Of a stretch of DNA of 34,804 nt, positions 1 through 6,738 are shown piece after piece; position 1 is the first letter of the stretch; each line of letters begins with the position of its first letter. The DNA is taken from positions 1 through 34,804 of the forward strand of contig CAIUMD010000078.1 in assembly GCA_903900155.1 (NCBI GenBank). The letters are read 5' to 3'. The position numbers were made by a program, and so were the translations under genes. Below the pieces are notes generated by a model that saw only the letters and a program-made list of their open reading frames with translations, was not told where the DNA came from and searched no databases. Source of the stretch: an uncultured Caulobacterales bacterium. GTDB taxonomy: Bacteria > Pseudomonadota > Alphaproteobacteria > Caulobacterales > Caulobacteraceae.

Positions 1-35
1 AAACCTCATCCTGAGCTTGTCGAAGGACGAGGTTT
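1..35 (+). repeat. Dispersed palindrome, family P, copy A
   Basis: Imperfect hairpin with arms AAACCTC and GAGGTTT around a core CCTCATCCT / AGGACGAGG and the loop GAGCTTGTCGA. The same core recurs at 11142-11176 (reverse), 11200-11236 (forward), 26756-26788 (reverse) and 26804-26844 (forward). The left edge is cut by the window, so the outer stem may be longer. It lies beyond the 3' end of sapC. Confidence 0.85.
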
Positions 36-47
36 CGGCCCCTCCGG

Positions 48-89
48 CAGCAAAAGAAAGGGGCGGTGAAGCTTTCGCCTCACCGCCCC
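48..89 (-). terminator. Rho-independent terminator of sapC
   Basis: Ten-base perfect stem GGGGCGGTGA (60-69) with TCACCGCCCC (80-89) and a ten-base loop. Read on the minus strand it is followed by TTTCTTTTGCTG. It lies about 25 bases past the sapC stop. Confidence 0.85.
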
Positions 90-114
90 TTCGATCTTTC
101 GACCTGCGTGAACC

Positions 115-897
115 TTAGTTCACGGCGCCGGTTTGCGCCTGCAGCAGCATGGTCTTGTTGATCAGGCGATCCCAACCCAGCAGCGACACCAGGTGCGCGT
201 AGATCTGGGCCAGGGCGCCGTTTTCCTGCAGTTCCTTCAGCTTCTCGGCCGACAGGGTGTTCAGCTTCTCTTCCGAGACGCCGAAGTACTCGGCGACGGT
301 GACCGGCTCGCCGTTCGGAGCGCCGGTTTCGTCCTGCGGCTGGAAGATGGCCTTCTTCAGCTCGAACAGATCCAAGTCCTTCAGGATCTGGACGAACGAG
401 TCCGTGCGCAGGCGCTCGACTTCGAAGTCGTCGCAGAACTTGATGCAGTTCTGGGTGTACTCGGTCGGCTCGCCCTTGGCGTCGAACAGCGGGGTGTCGC
501 CCTGGGTCGACAGCAGGTCCGAACCGACGTCGATGCAGACGATCAGGCGGTTTTGCGTGTCGTCATTGGCCAGGACGAACGGATAGCGGCGGATATAGGC
601 CGGGATGTAGACATTGGCTTCAACAGCGCCGTCGGCGGTGATGAACAGGTTCTCGGCCTGGTTCAGGCCCATCACGGCCAGCGGCACCTTGTCGTCGCCG
701 GCGAAGATCACCGGGAAGGTCAGGGCGGCCGGAGCGAACTCCGAAACCGTCAGCGGCACGGCCGTGCCGGCGGCGGCGAAGCCATACGGCTTGTCCTTGT
801 GGACCAGGGCCAGCTTGGCGTGCTGCTCGCGGTTCAGCGGCTCGGGCGACTTGTAGAACAGAACGTTGCCGGTGATTTCGCCGGAGGACTGGGTCAT
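115..897 (-). CDS. sapC: SapC family protein
   Basis: 260-residue protein recognisable as the SapC family (PF07277). It begins MTQSSGEITGNVLFYKSPEP, has the family's typical pattern of two halves, a conserved middle around RRYPFVLAND, and a C-terminal LLGWDRLINK stretch. The family is named after S-layer gene clusters, but its biochemical role is not established. No signal peptide or membrane segment is visible, so it is probably cytoplasmic. Length is normal for the family. It is read in the same direction as the upstream TonB receptor, but the hairpins at 1081-1156 separate them, so it probably has its own promoter in 898-1080. A strong terminator follows. Confidence 0.85.
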   Translation of the reverse strand: MTQSSGEITGNVLFYKSPEPLNREQHAKLALVHKDKPYGFAAAGTAVPLTVSEFAPAALTFPVIFAGDDKVPLAVMGLNQAENLFITADGAVEANVYIPAYIRRYPFVLANDDTQNRLIVCIDVGSDLLSTQGDTPLFDAKGEPTEYTQNCIKFCDDFEVERLRTDSFVQILKDLDLFELKKAIFQPQDETGAPNGEPVTVAEYFGVSEEKLNTLSAEKLKELQENGALAQIYAHLVSLLGWDRLINKTMLLQAQTGAVN

Positions 898-1080
898 GAA
901 GAGCTCTACGACAGAATTAGGAACGGACGCTCGAACGCTTCAAGACGACCGCAAAGGCTCGGCGTTCTAGCCGATCCCGTGGAACGCGGCAATCTGGGCC
1001 GCTGTCATAGCGGGACTGTGAGCGCCGGATTCATCCCCAGCGCGAGCCGTTAAGCTTGATATCCGCCGTTTCAGGCGAGA

Positions 1081-1156
1081 GTCCGGGACCTGAATAGGGG
1101 GGAGGACGATCCAGGTCCCGGACCAGCGCGATCCCGGGGGCTGCTGGGGATCGCGC
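1081..1156 (-). terminator. Two consecutive hairpins after the ZnuD-like receptor
   Basis: First stem is GTCCGGGACCTG (1081-1092) with CAGGTCCCGGAC (1112-1123), 12 perfect pairs. Second stem is GCGCGATCCC (1126-1135) with GGGATCGCGC (1147-1156), 10 perfect pairs. Both lie directly past the receptor stop at 1167 on the minus strand. No clear T tract follows, so the terminator role is inferred from position and stem strength. Confidence 0.55.
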
Positions 1157-1166
1157 ATCTTCAGGC

Positions 1167-3200
1167 TCAGAAGCGCCAGGCGAAGCCGGCGCGGACCGAG
1201 CGGCCCGGCGAGGGCGCGAAGTCCTTCAGGAACGAGACATGCTCGCGGATCGTCTCGTTGGTCAGGTTGCGACCGTCGACGAACAGGCGAAGGCCGGAGT
1301 CGGCGATCGGCTTGTAGGTGATCATGGCGTTGACCTGGGTGTAGCCGTCGGTCGGCAGCTCGTAGGTCGAGACACGGTTCTGGCTGGCCACGCGGCGGAC
1401 CTCGCCCTGCGCCTCCAGGCGGTCGCTGCTCCAGATGGCGCGTCCGGTCAGGGCCCACGGCGGCACGCGGGGCGGCACGCCCAGGTCGGTCGAACCGCGC
1501 ACCCAGTCATAAGTGCTTTCCAGCTTCAGCGACCGGTCGCCGCTACGCCAGGCGACATACGAAACCTCGGCCTCCGCGCCGTGGAATCGGGCGTCGCTCT
1601 GGACATACTGGAGCACGGGCAGGTCGCCCTCGATCGCGCCCGTGCGGAATTCCTCGATGAAACCGTTGTACCGGGCGCCCCACAGATGGGCCTCGGCGCG
1701 GAGACGATCCCCGGTGTAGCGATAGGTCGCCTCGACCGAGACCACCTTCTCGGACCTCAGATCGGCGTCGCCGACCTCGTAGCCGCCGGTGCCCGGGTGC
1801 GGGCCGTCGGCGAACAGTTCGGCCTCGGTGGGGGCGCGGCCGTTGCGCGACACCGTCAGGGCCAGGAACTGGCGCTCGGCCGGCTTGTAGAACACGCCCA
1901 ACGAGCCCGAGACATTGCTGAAGGTTCTGTTGGCGAAGGCGGTCTTCAGCTCGCGGTTGTCGAAGCGCAGACCCGCGTCGACGCCCCAGTCGCCCTTGTC
2001 CAGGCGTTGCAGGGTGAAGACGCCATATTCGGTGATGTTGGTCGAGGGCACGAAGGCCTCGTCGCCGATCGCCTGGAAATGGCGGTCCAAGGCCTGGAAG
2101 CCGAAGGCGCCTTGCCAGCCGTTCCGCTCCTTCTGGACCAGCTCGAGGCGACCTTCCGTACCATTCGACAGGAAGCGGGTGCCGACCTCGCCGCTGTCGA
2201 CGCCGATCTCGGCGTGCCCGTACTTGGCGTGGCCGACCGACAGGCGGACCTTCTCGAACGGGCCAAGGTCGATGTCCTGCTCGCCGCGAAGGTCGTAGCG
2301 GGTCTGCTGCAGGTGGATCGCGACCGGCCCCTCGGCGTTCGGATCGATCGGGGCCAGGACCTGCCTGTAGGGCACGCCGTAGGTCGTATCGATCTTCTTG
2401 ATCGCCACCCCGAGGAAGCCGCTGTCGTGCACGTAGGAGACGCCGGCGCCATAGGCGTCGACCTCGACGTCGGCGTTCTTGACGGTCTTGTCCGGATCGA
2501 CCGTCAGGCCGTTGGCGCGGGCCAGCCGCGACGAGACCGGGGCGGTCGGGACGTCGTAATCGCCGCTTCTGCGGTGATCGATGTCGACGGCGAACACCAG
2601 CGGGCCCTTGCCGAACTTGGCCGAACCGTTGATCGACCTGCCGTCGTCGACCGACGAGACCGAGCCGGCCAGACGGCCTTCGAAGCCCTTGGCCGGCGCG
2701 GACGACGGCACGCGGTCGTCGATGACATTGACCACCCCGCCGATGCCCGAGCCGCCATAGGCCAGGGTCGAGGGGCCGCGCAGCACCTCGATGCGCGAGG
2801 CCTCGCCCGGATCGGACGCCACGGCGTGGTCGGGCGACAGCGACGAGGCGTCGACCTGGCCGACGCCGTTCTGCAGCACCATCACCCGCGGGCCCGACAG
2901 GCCCCGGATCACCGGACGGCTGGCGCCGGGACCGTAGAAGGTCGAGCGCAGGCCCGGCTGGCCGTTCAGCATGTCGCCCAGGCCGGCGGGCGGCAAAACG
3001 TCCAGCTTGTCGCGGGTGATGACGTTGACGCTGCTGGTCACGGTGTCCAGCGACACGGCGTACGGCGCGGCGGTGATGACGACCTTGTCGACGGCGTTGT
3101 CGGTTTCCGGCGGCGTCGCGGGCGCATCGGCGGCGTGGGCGGAAACGGCGGCGGCGAGCGCGATGAGGCTCGCGGCGGAGAAAGCGACGCGACGGAGCAT
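1167..3200 (-). CDS. TonB-dependent outer-membrane receptor, ZnuD-like (probable zinc uptake)
   Basis: 677 residues when started at the ATG at 3200, chosen because it opens a clean signal peptide (MLRRVAFSAASLIALAAAVS..AHA). A longer frame starting at 3269 would put 23 unrelated residues in front. A short TonB-box-like segment (DKVVITA) is followed by the plug, with RPVIRGLSGPRVMVLQNGVG, SLSPDHAV, RIEVLRGPSTLAYGGSGIGG and VVNVID. The beta-barrel ends in the terminal-Phe signature (GFAWRF). The SPDHAV segment and the late HVSFLKDFAPSPGRS segment are hallmarks I know from the ZnuD zinc-receptor group rather than from siderophore receptors. A perfect Zur-like dyad lies just upstream (3254-3268). 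Function is inferred from these two lines together; another metal or metallophore remains possible. Confidence 0.8.
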   Translation of the reverse strand: MLRRVAFSAASLIALAAAVSAHAADAPATPPETDNAVDKVVITAAPYAVSLDTVTSSVNVITRDKLDVLPPAGLGDMLNGQPGLRSTFYGPGASRPVIRGLSGPRVMVLQNGVGQVDASSLSPDHAVASDPGEASRIEVLRGPSTLAYGGSGIGGVVNVIDDRVPSSAPAKGFEGRLAGSVSSVDDGRSINGSAKFGKGPLVFAVDIDHRRSGDYDVPTAPVSSRLARANGLTVDPDKTVKNADVEVDAYGAGVSYVHDSGFLGVAIKKIDTTYGVPYRQVLAPIDPNAEGPVAIHLQQTRYDLRGEQDIDLGPFEKVRLSVGHAKYGHAEIGVDSGEVGTRFLSNGTEGRLELVQKERNGWQGAFGFQALDRHFQAIGDEAFVPSTNITEYGVFTLQRLDKGDWGVDAGLRFDNRELKTAFANRTFSNVSGSLGVFYKPAERQFLALTVSRNGRAPTEAELFADGPHPGTGGYEVGDADLRSEKVVSVEATYRYTGDRLRAEAHLWGARYNGFIEEFRTGAIEGDLPVLQYVQSDARFHGAEAEVSYVAWRSGDRSLKLESTYDWVRGSTDLGVPPRVPPWALTGRAIWSSDRLEAQGEVRRVASQNRVSTYELPTDGYTQVNAMITYKPIADSGLRLFVDGRNLTNETIREHVSFLKDFAPSPGRSVRAGFAWRF

Positions 3201-3253
3201 GGAGAGGTCTCTGAAACCACGAAAACTTGGCCGGGGGAGCGGCTGCGAAGAAG

Positions 3254-3268
3254 TGTTATGAAATAACA
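3254..3268. promoter_or_regulatory. Zur-like operator dyad
   Basis: Perfect inverted repeat TGTTAT-GAA-ATAACA. It contains GTTATnnnATAAC, the core pattern of proteobacterial Zur sites. It is 53 bases upstream of the ZnuD-like receptor start (3200, minus strand) and 80 bases upstream of the phosphatase start (3349, plus strand), so it could serve either divergent promoter. The surroundings are AT-rich, unlike the flanks. The Zur assignment is by motif resemblance and target identity. Confidence 0.6.
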
Positions 3269-3348
3269 TATCCGCTCGTCAATCCGCTTTCGCTTGACGA
3301 GAGAATTTCGCGCCCCTCTGTGGGCGCATGACCTCAGGGACGTATTCG

Positions 3349-4161
3349 ATGACCCGTTTCGTGCTGATCACCGCCGCCAGCCTGGCGCTCACCGGTTGCT
3401 CGAGCGGCGGCCCGCCCAATCCTTTCAAGACCCATGCGGCCGGGCCCGCCGCCGTCGCCATGACCGCGCCCTCTGCCGGCTGGGTGAAGCCGCCGCCCGG
3501 CTACCTGCCCGCCGGGGCGATCGACGCGGCGACGATCATCGGCCCGCCGCCCGAAGCCGACAGCCCGCGCGGCAAGGCCGAGCGCGCCCAGTTCGAAGAG
3601 ACCCGCAAGCTGGTCAACACCGAGACCTGGAGCCGGGCCATCGCCGACGCCGACCTGTCGGGCAAGAACGGCCTGAAGGCCTTCTCGTGCGCCGCCGGCG
3701 TCACCCTCAGCGCCGAGGCGACCCCGACCCTGGCCAACCTGCTGCTGCGCCTGACCGACGACGCCGCCAAGATCTACCAGCCGGTCAAGGCGGTCTTCCA
3801 ACGTCCGCGCCCGCCGGTCGGCAACACCGCGCCGATCTGCGTGCCGCGCGAGGCCTGGATCAACACCGACGGCTCGTATCCGTCCGGCCACGGCCTGATC
3901 GGCTGGGCCTGGGCCTCGGTGATCGCCGAGCTGGTCCCGGAGAAGGCGTCGCCGATCCTGGCGCGCGGCAAGGCGTTCGGCGACAGCCGCATCGTCTGCG
4001 GCGTCCACTTCCAGAGCGATGTCGAGGCGGGGCGCTACCTGGGCTCGGCGATGATCACGCGACTGCACGACGATCCGGGCTTCATGGCGGATCTGGAGAA
4101 GGCGCGGGCCGAGGTGGCGGCCTCCAAGGCCAAGGGCGCGCCGGAGGGCTGCGGCGCTTAG
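3349..4161 (+). CDS. PAP2-superfamily class A acid phosphatase, lipoprotein
   Basis: 270 residues. The start at 3349 is preferred over the upstream in-frame ATG at 3328 because AGGGA lies 8 bases ahead and MTRFVLITAASLALTGC gives a proper lipoprotein signal with lipobox LTGC. The mature protein should be membrane-anchored on the periplasmic side. The three phosphatase motifs are all present: K-x6-RP (KAVFQRPRP), PSGH, and SRxxxGVHFxSDVxAG. This matches the bacterial non-specific class A acid phosphatases, which hydrolyse phosphomonoesters in the periplasm; the natural substrate cannot be read from sequence. It is divergent from the ZnuD-like receptor and convergent with the GNAT gene at 4185. 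Confidence 0.85.
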   Translation: MTRFVLITAASLALTGCSSGGPPNPFKTHAAGPAAVAMTAPSAGWVKPPPGYLPAGAIDAATIIGPPPEADSPRGKAERAQFEETRKLVNTETWSRAIADADLSGKNGLKAFSCAAGVTLSAEATPTLANLLLRLTDDAAKIYQPVKAVFQRPRPPVGNTAPICVPREAWINTDGSYPSGHGLIGWAWASVIAELVPEKASPILARGKAFGDSRIVCGVHFQSDVEAGRYLGSAMITRLHDDPGFMADLEKARAEVAASKAKGAPEGCGA

Positions 4162-4184
4162 GGCCCGCTCTCGGCCCCACGGAT

Positions 4185-4700
4185 TTAGCCCCGCGCGACA
4201 AACACCACATGGGCCCTCAGCGGATGATCTTCCGCCAGACCCGGATGGTCGAAGTCGCGCGCCGGGTCGTGGACCATGCCGATCCGGCGCATGACGCTCT
4301 GCGAGGCCAGGTTCGTGCGCGCCGTGAAGGCGATGATCTCGGGCAGCTTCAGGCGCGTAAAGCCGTAGGCCAGGGCCGCCCTGGCCGCCTCGGTGGCGTA
4401 GCCCTGGCCCCAGACCTCGGGATGGAAGCGCCAGCCGATCTCGACCATGTCCGGCATGGCCATCTCGGCCGGGACCCACCAGACACCGGTCATGCCGATC
4501 ACCCGGGCGTCGCCCTGGCGCTCGACCACCCAGAAGCCGAAGCCGTGCTCGAACTCATGGGCCTGGACGCGATCGACGAAGGCGTCGCTGGCGGCGCGGT
4601 CGCGCACCCCGCCCAGCCACGCGCCGGCGTTCATCACGGCGATGGCCTTCCGGTCGGCGTCGACCGCCGGGCGCAGCACCAGGCGGTCGGTCTGGATCAT
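4185..4700 (-). CDS. GNAT N-acetyltransferase (RimJ/RimL type)
   Basis: 171 residues from ATG at 4700 (MIQTDRLVLRPAVDAD). The start pattern TDRLVLRP, the central EIGWRFHPEVWGQGYATEAA segment holding the acetyl-CoA loop (WGQGYATEA) and the late FTARTNLASQSVMRRIGM are typical of the Acetyltransf_3 group. Its ATG overlaps the aguB stop in TGATG, so translation is probably coupled to aguB and it is the last gene of the agu operon. The substrate is unknown. Polyamine acetylation would fit the operon, but this family more often acetylates protein N-termini or small molecules. Confidence 0.85.
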   Translation of the reverse strand: MIQTDRLVLRPAVDADRKAIAVMNAGAWLGGVRDRAASDAFVDRVQAHEFEHGFGFWVVERQGDARVIGMTGVWWVPAEMAMPDMVEIGWRFHPEVWGQGYATEAARAALAYGFTRLKLPEIIAFTARTNLASQSVMRRIGMVHDPARDFDHPGLAEDHPLRAHVVFVARG

Positions 4701-5578
4701 CAGGCCGGACGGCCGTTGGCCAGCGCCGTGTAGAACTCCGGCCGGCGATCGCGGAAGAAGCCCCAGGCGGCGCGGTGCGTCGTCAGGAAGTCCAGATCGA
4801 AGGTCGCGCTGACCAGGCCCTCGTCGGCGCGACCCAGCTCGCTGACCAGGTCGCCGCGATGGTCGGCGATGAACGACGAGCCGTAGAAGGTCTGGCCGCC
4901 GTTCGGATAGCCGTCCCACGGCTCGAAGCCGATGCGATTGGCGCCGATCACCGGCATGATGTTCGACACCGCGTGGCCCTGCATGGCGCGCCGCCACGGC
5001 AGGGCGGTGTCCAGGCTGGGGTCATGCGGCTCGCTGCCGATGGCGGTCGGATAGAACAGGGCCTCGGCGCCCATCAGGGCCATGGCGCGGGCGGCCTCGG
5101 GGTACCACTGGTCCCAGCAGACGCCGACGCCCAGGCGGCCGAAACGCGTGTCCCAGACCTTGAAGCCGGTGTCGCCCGGGCGGAAGTAGTACTTCTCCAT
5201 ATAGCCCGGACCGTCCGGGATATGGCTCTTGCGATAGACGCCCAGCAGCGAACCGTCCGCGTCGGCCATGACCAGGCTGTTGAAATAGTGCGGGCCCTCG
5301 CGCTCGAAGATCGAGATCGGGATCACCACGCCCAGCTCGCCGGCCAACGGCGCGATGGCCTTGACGACCGGGTGCTCGCGCCACGGATGGGCCTGGGCGA
5401 ACCAGCGCTCCTCCTGGGCGACGCAGAAGTACGGGCCCTGGAACAGCTCCGACGGCAGGATGACCTGCGCGCCCTTGCCGGCGGCTTCACGGATGAAGTG
5501 CTCGGTCTTCTTGAGGTTCTCGGCCAGATCCATGCCGTACGCGGTCTGGATCGCGGCGACGCTGAGCGTGCGGGCCAT
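4700..5578 (-). CDS. aguB: N-carbamoylputrescine amidase
   Basis: 292 residues from ATG at 5578; an in-frame TTG one codon earlier is unlikely. Nitrilase superfamily protein with the complete Glu-Lys-Cys triad: Glu in PSELFQGPYF (about residue 44), Lys in YRKSHIPDGPGY (about 117) and Cys in GVCWDQWYPE (about 154). These segments are diagnostic for the N-carbamoylputrescine branch. It hydrolyses N-carbamoylputrescine to putrescine, CO2 and ammonia, the step after agmatine deiminase. The ATG overlaps the aguA stop (TGATG) and its own stop overlaps the GNAT start in the same way, so all three genes are translationally coupled. Cytoplasmic. Length is normal. Confidence 0.95.
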   Translation of the reverse strand: MARTLSVAAIQTAYGMDLAENLKKTEHFIREAAGKGAQVILPSELFQGPYFCVAQEERWFAQAHPWREHPVVKAIAPLAGELGVVIPISIFEREGPHYFNSLVMADADGSLLGVYRKSHIPDGPGYMEKYYFRPGDTGFKVWDTRFGRLGVGVCWDQWYPEAARAMALMGAEALFYPTAIGSEPHDPSLDTALPWRRAMQGHAVSNIMPVIGANRIGFEPWDGYPNGGQTFYGSSFIADHRGDLVSELGRADEGLVSATFDLDFLTTHRAAWGFFRDRRPEFYTALANGRPA

Positions 5579-6585
5579 CAAACGGTCTCCGGCTCTTGTT
5601 GGCTGATGCAGTGGAACGACCCGCCGCCGGTCAGGATGGCGGTGGAGGCCAGGCCGATGACCTGGCGCTCGGGGAACAGGCCCTTGATCACCTCGACGGC
5701 GAAGGCGCCCGACTCCTCGGCGTAGATCGGCACGATGACCGCCTCGTTGGCGATCAGGAAGTTCATGTGCGAGGCCGGGATCGGCTCGCCGTCCTCGTCC
5801 AGGATCTTGCCCGGCGAGGGGATGCGGGCGACCTGCAGCGGGCTGCCGCGGCTGTCGGTCATGCCGGCCAGCAGGCGGGCGGTCTCGGCATAGACCTCGG
5901 CGTTCGGATCATCGGCGCCGAAGCCCATCGGGCAGGCCACCACGCCCGGCGCGACGAAGCGAGCCAGGTTGTCGACGTGGCCGTCGGTGTGGTCGTTGAG
6001 CAGGCCGTCGCCCAGCCACAGCACCTTCTTCGCTCCAAGAGCGTCAGCCAGCGCCGACGTGGCCGAGGCCTCGTCCCAGCCGCTGTTGCGGTTGTCGTTC
6101 AGCAGGCACTGGCGGGTGGTCAGGATGGTGCCGTTGCCGTCGTGGTCCAGGGCCCCGCCTTCCAGGATGAAGCCGTTGCGGACCAGCGGCGCGCCCGAGG
6201 CGGCGGCGATCTGCTCGGCGACGATGTCGTCGCCCTCCAGGCTGTACTTGCCGCCCCAGCCGTTGAACTTGAAGCCGGCCGCCGAGGCCGCGCCGCCGGC
6301 GTCGACGAAGATCGGGCCGGTGTCGCGCAGCCAGATGTCGCCGAACTGGCCGCGGACGATCTCGACGCTGGTGTCGGACAGCAGGGCGCGAGCGGCGGCC
6401 TCGGCCTCGTCGCCGACGACCATCAGGCGCACGCGCTCGCCGCCCGGACCGGCCAGGGCGCGGGCCAGGGCGGCCACTTCCTGTTGAGCCTGCTCAAGGT
6501 CTTCCTGCCACAGCTCGGCGTGGCTGGGGAAACCCACCCACATGGCGCGGTGCGGGGCCCATTCGGCGGGGACGGTGACGGTCAT
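5578..6585 (-). CDS. aguA: Agmatine deiminase
   Basis: 335 residues from ATG at 6585 (MTVTVPAEWAPHRAMWVGFP). An in-frame ATG at 6597 is an alternative and neither has a good ribosome site. Peptidylarginine-deiminase-type fold: IWLRDTGPIF, GWGGKYSLEGDD, LEGGALDHDGNGT and NDHTDGHVDN carry the substrate-binding Asp and His residues. The catalytic Cys is in GGGSFHCISQQEP near the C-terminus (Cys326). It converts agmatine to N-carbamoylputrescine and ammonia. First gene of the aguA-aguB-GNAT operon. Agmatine would come from arginine decarboxylase, which is not in this window. Confidence 0.95.
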   Translation of the reverse strand: MTVTVPAEWAPHRAMWVGFPSHAELWQEDLEQAQQEVAALARALAGPGGERVRLMVVGDEAEAAARALLSDTSVEIVRGQFGDIWLRDTGPIFVDAGGAASAAGFKFNGWGGKYSLEGDDIVAEQIAAASGAPLVRNGFILEGGALDHDGNGTILTTRQCLLNDNRNSGWDEASATSALADALGAKKVLWLGDGLLNDHTDGHVDNLARFVAPGVVACPMGFGADDPNAEVYAETARLLAGMTDSRGSPLQVARIPSPGKILDEDGEPIPASHMNFLIANEAVIVPIYAEESGAFAVEVIKGLFPERQVIGLASTAILTGGGSFHCISQQEPETV

Positions 6586-6624
6586 CGATAAGCCCATTGA
6601 AGGGGTGAAACGCGAAAGGGGGCG

Positions 6625-6653
6625 CAGATGGCCCCTCCGGCTGATGGGGTCAA
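6625..6653 (-). promoter_or_regulatory. Possible promoter of the agu operon
   Basis: On the minus strand TTGACCC (6653-6647) is followed after 14 bases by GCCATCTG (6632-6625). This loosely resembles the Caulobacter housekeeping pattern TTGACGS / GCTANAWC. It ends 40 bases ahead of the aguA start. Match quality is modest. Confidence 0.25.
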
Positions 6654-6679
6654 GGCCCCTAAGTAGCAAACGCAGATGA

Positions 6680-6713
6680 CAAAGAAAAAGGGCGGCCCCG
6701 CAGGACCGCCCTT
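6680..6713 (-). terminator. Rho-independent terminator of the second TonB receptor
   Basis: Stem AAGGGCGG (6688-6695) with CCGCCCTT (6706-6713). On the minus strand it is followed by a T-rich tail (CTTTTTCTTTG). It lies 26 bases past the stop at 6739 and separates the receptor from the agu operon. Confidence 0.9.
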
Positions 6714-6738
6714 CTCCCTAGTCGGATGTCAGCGTGAC

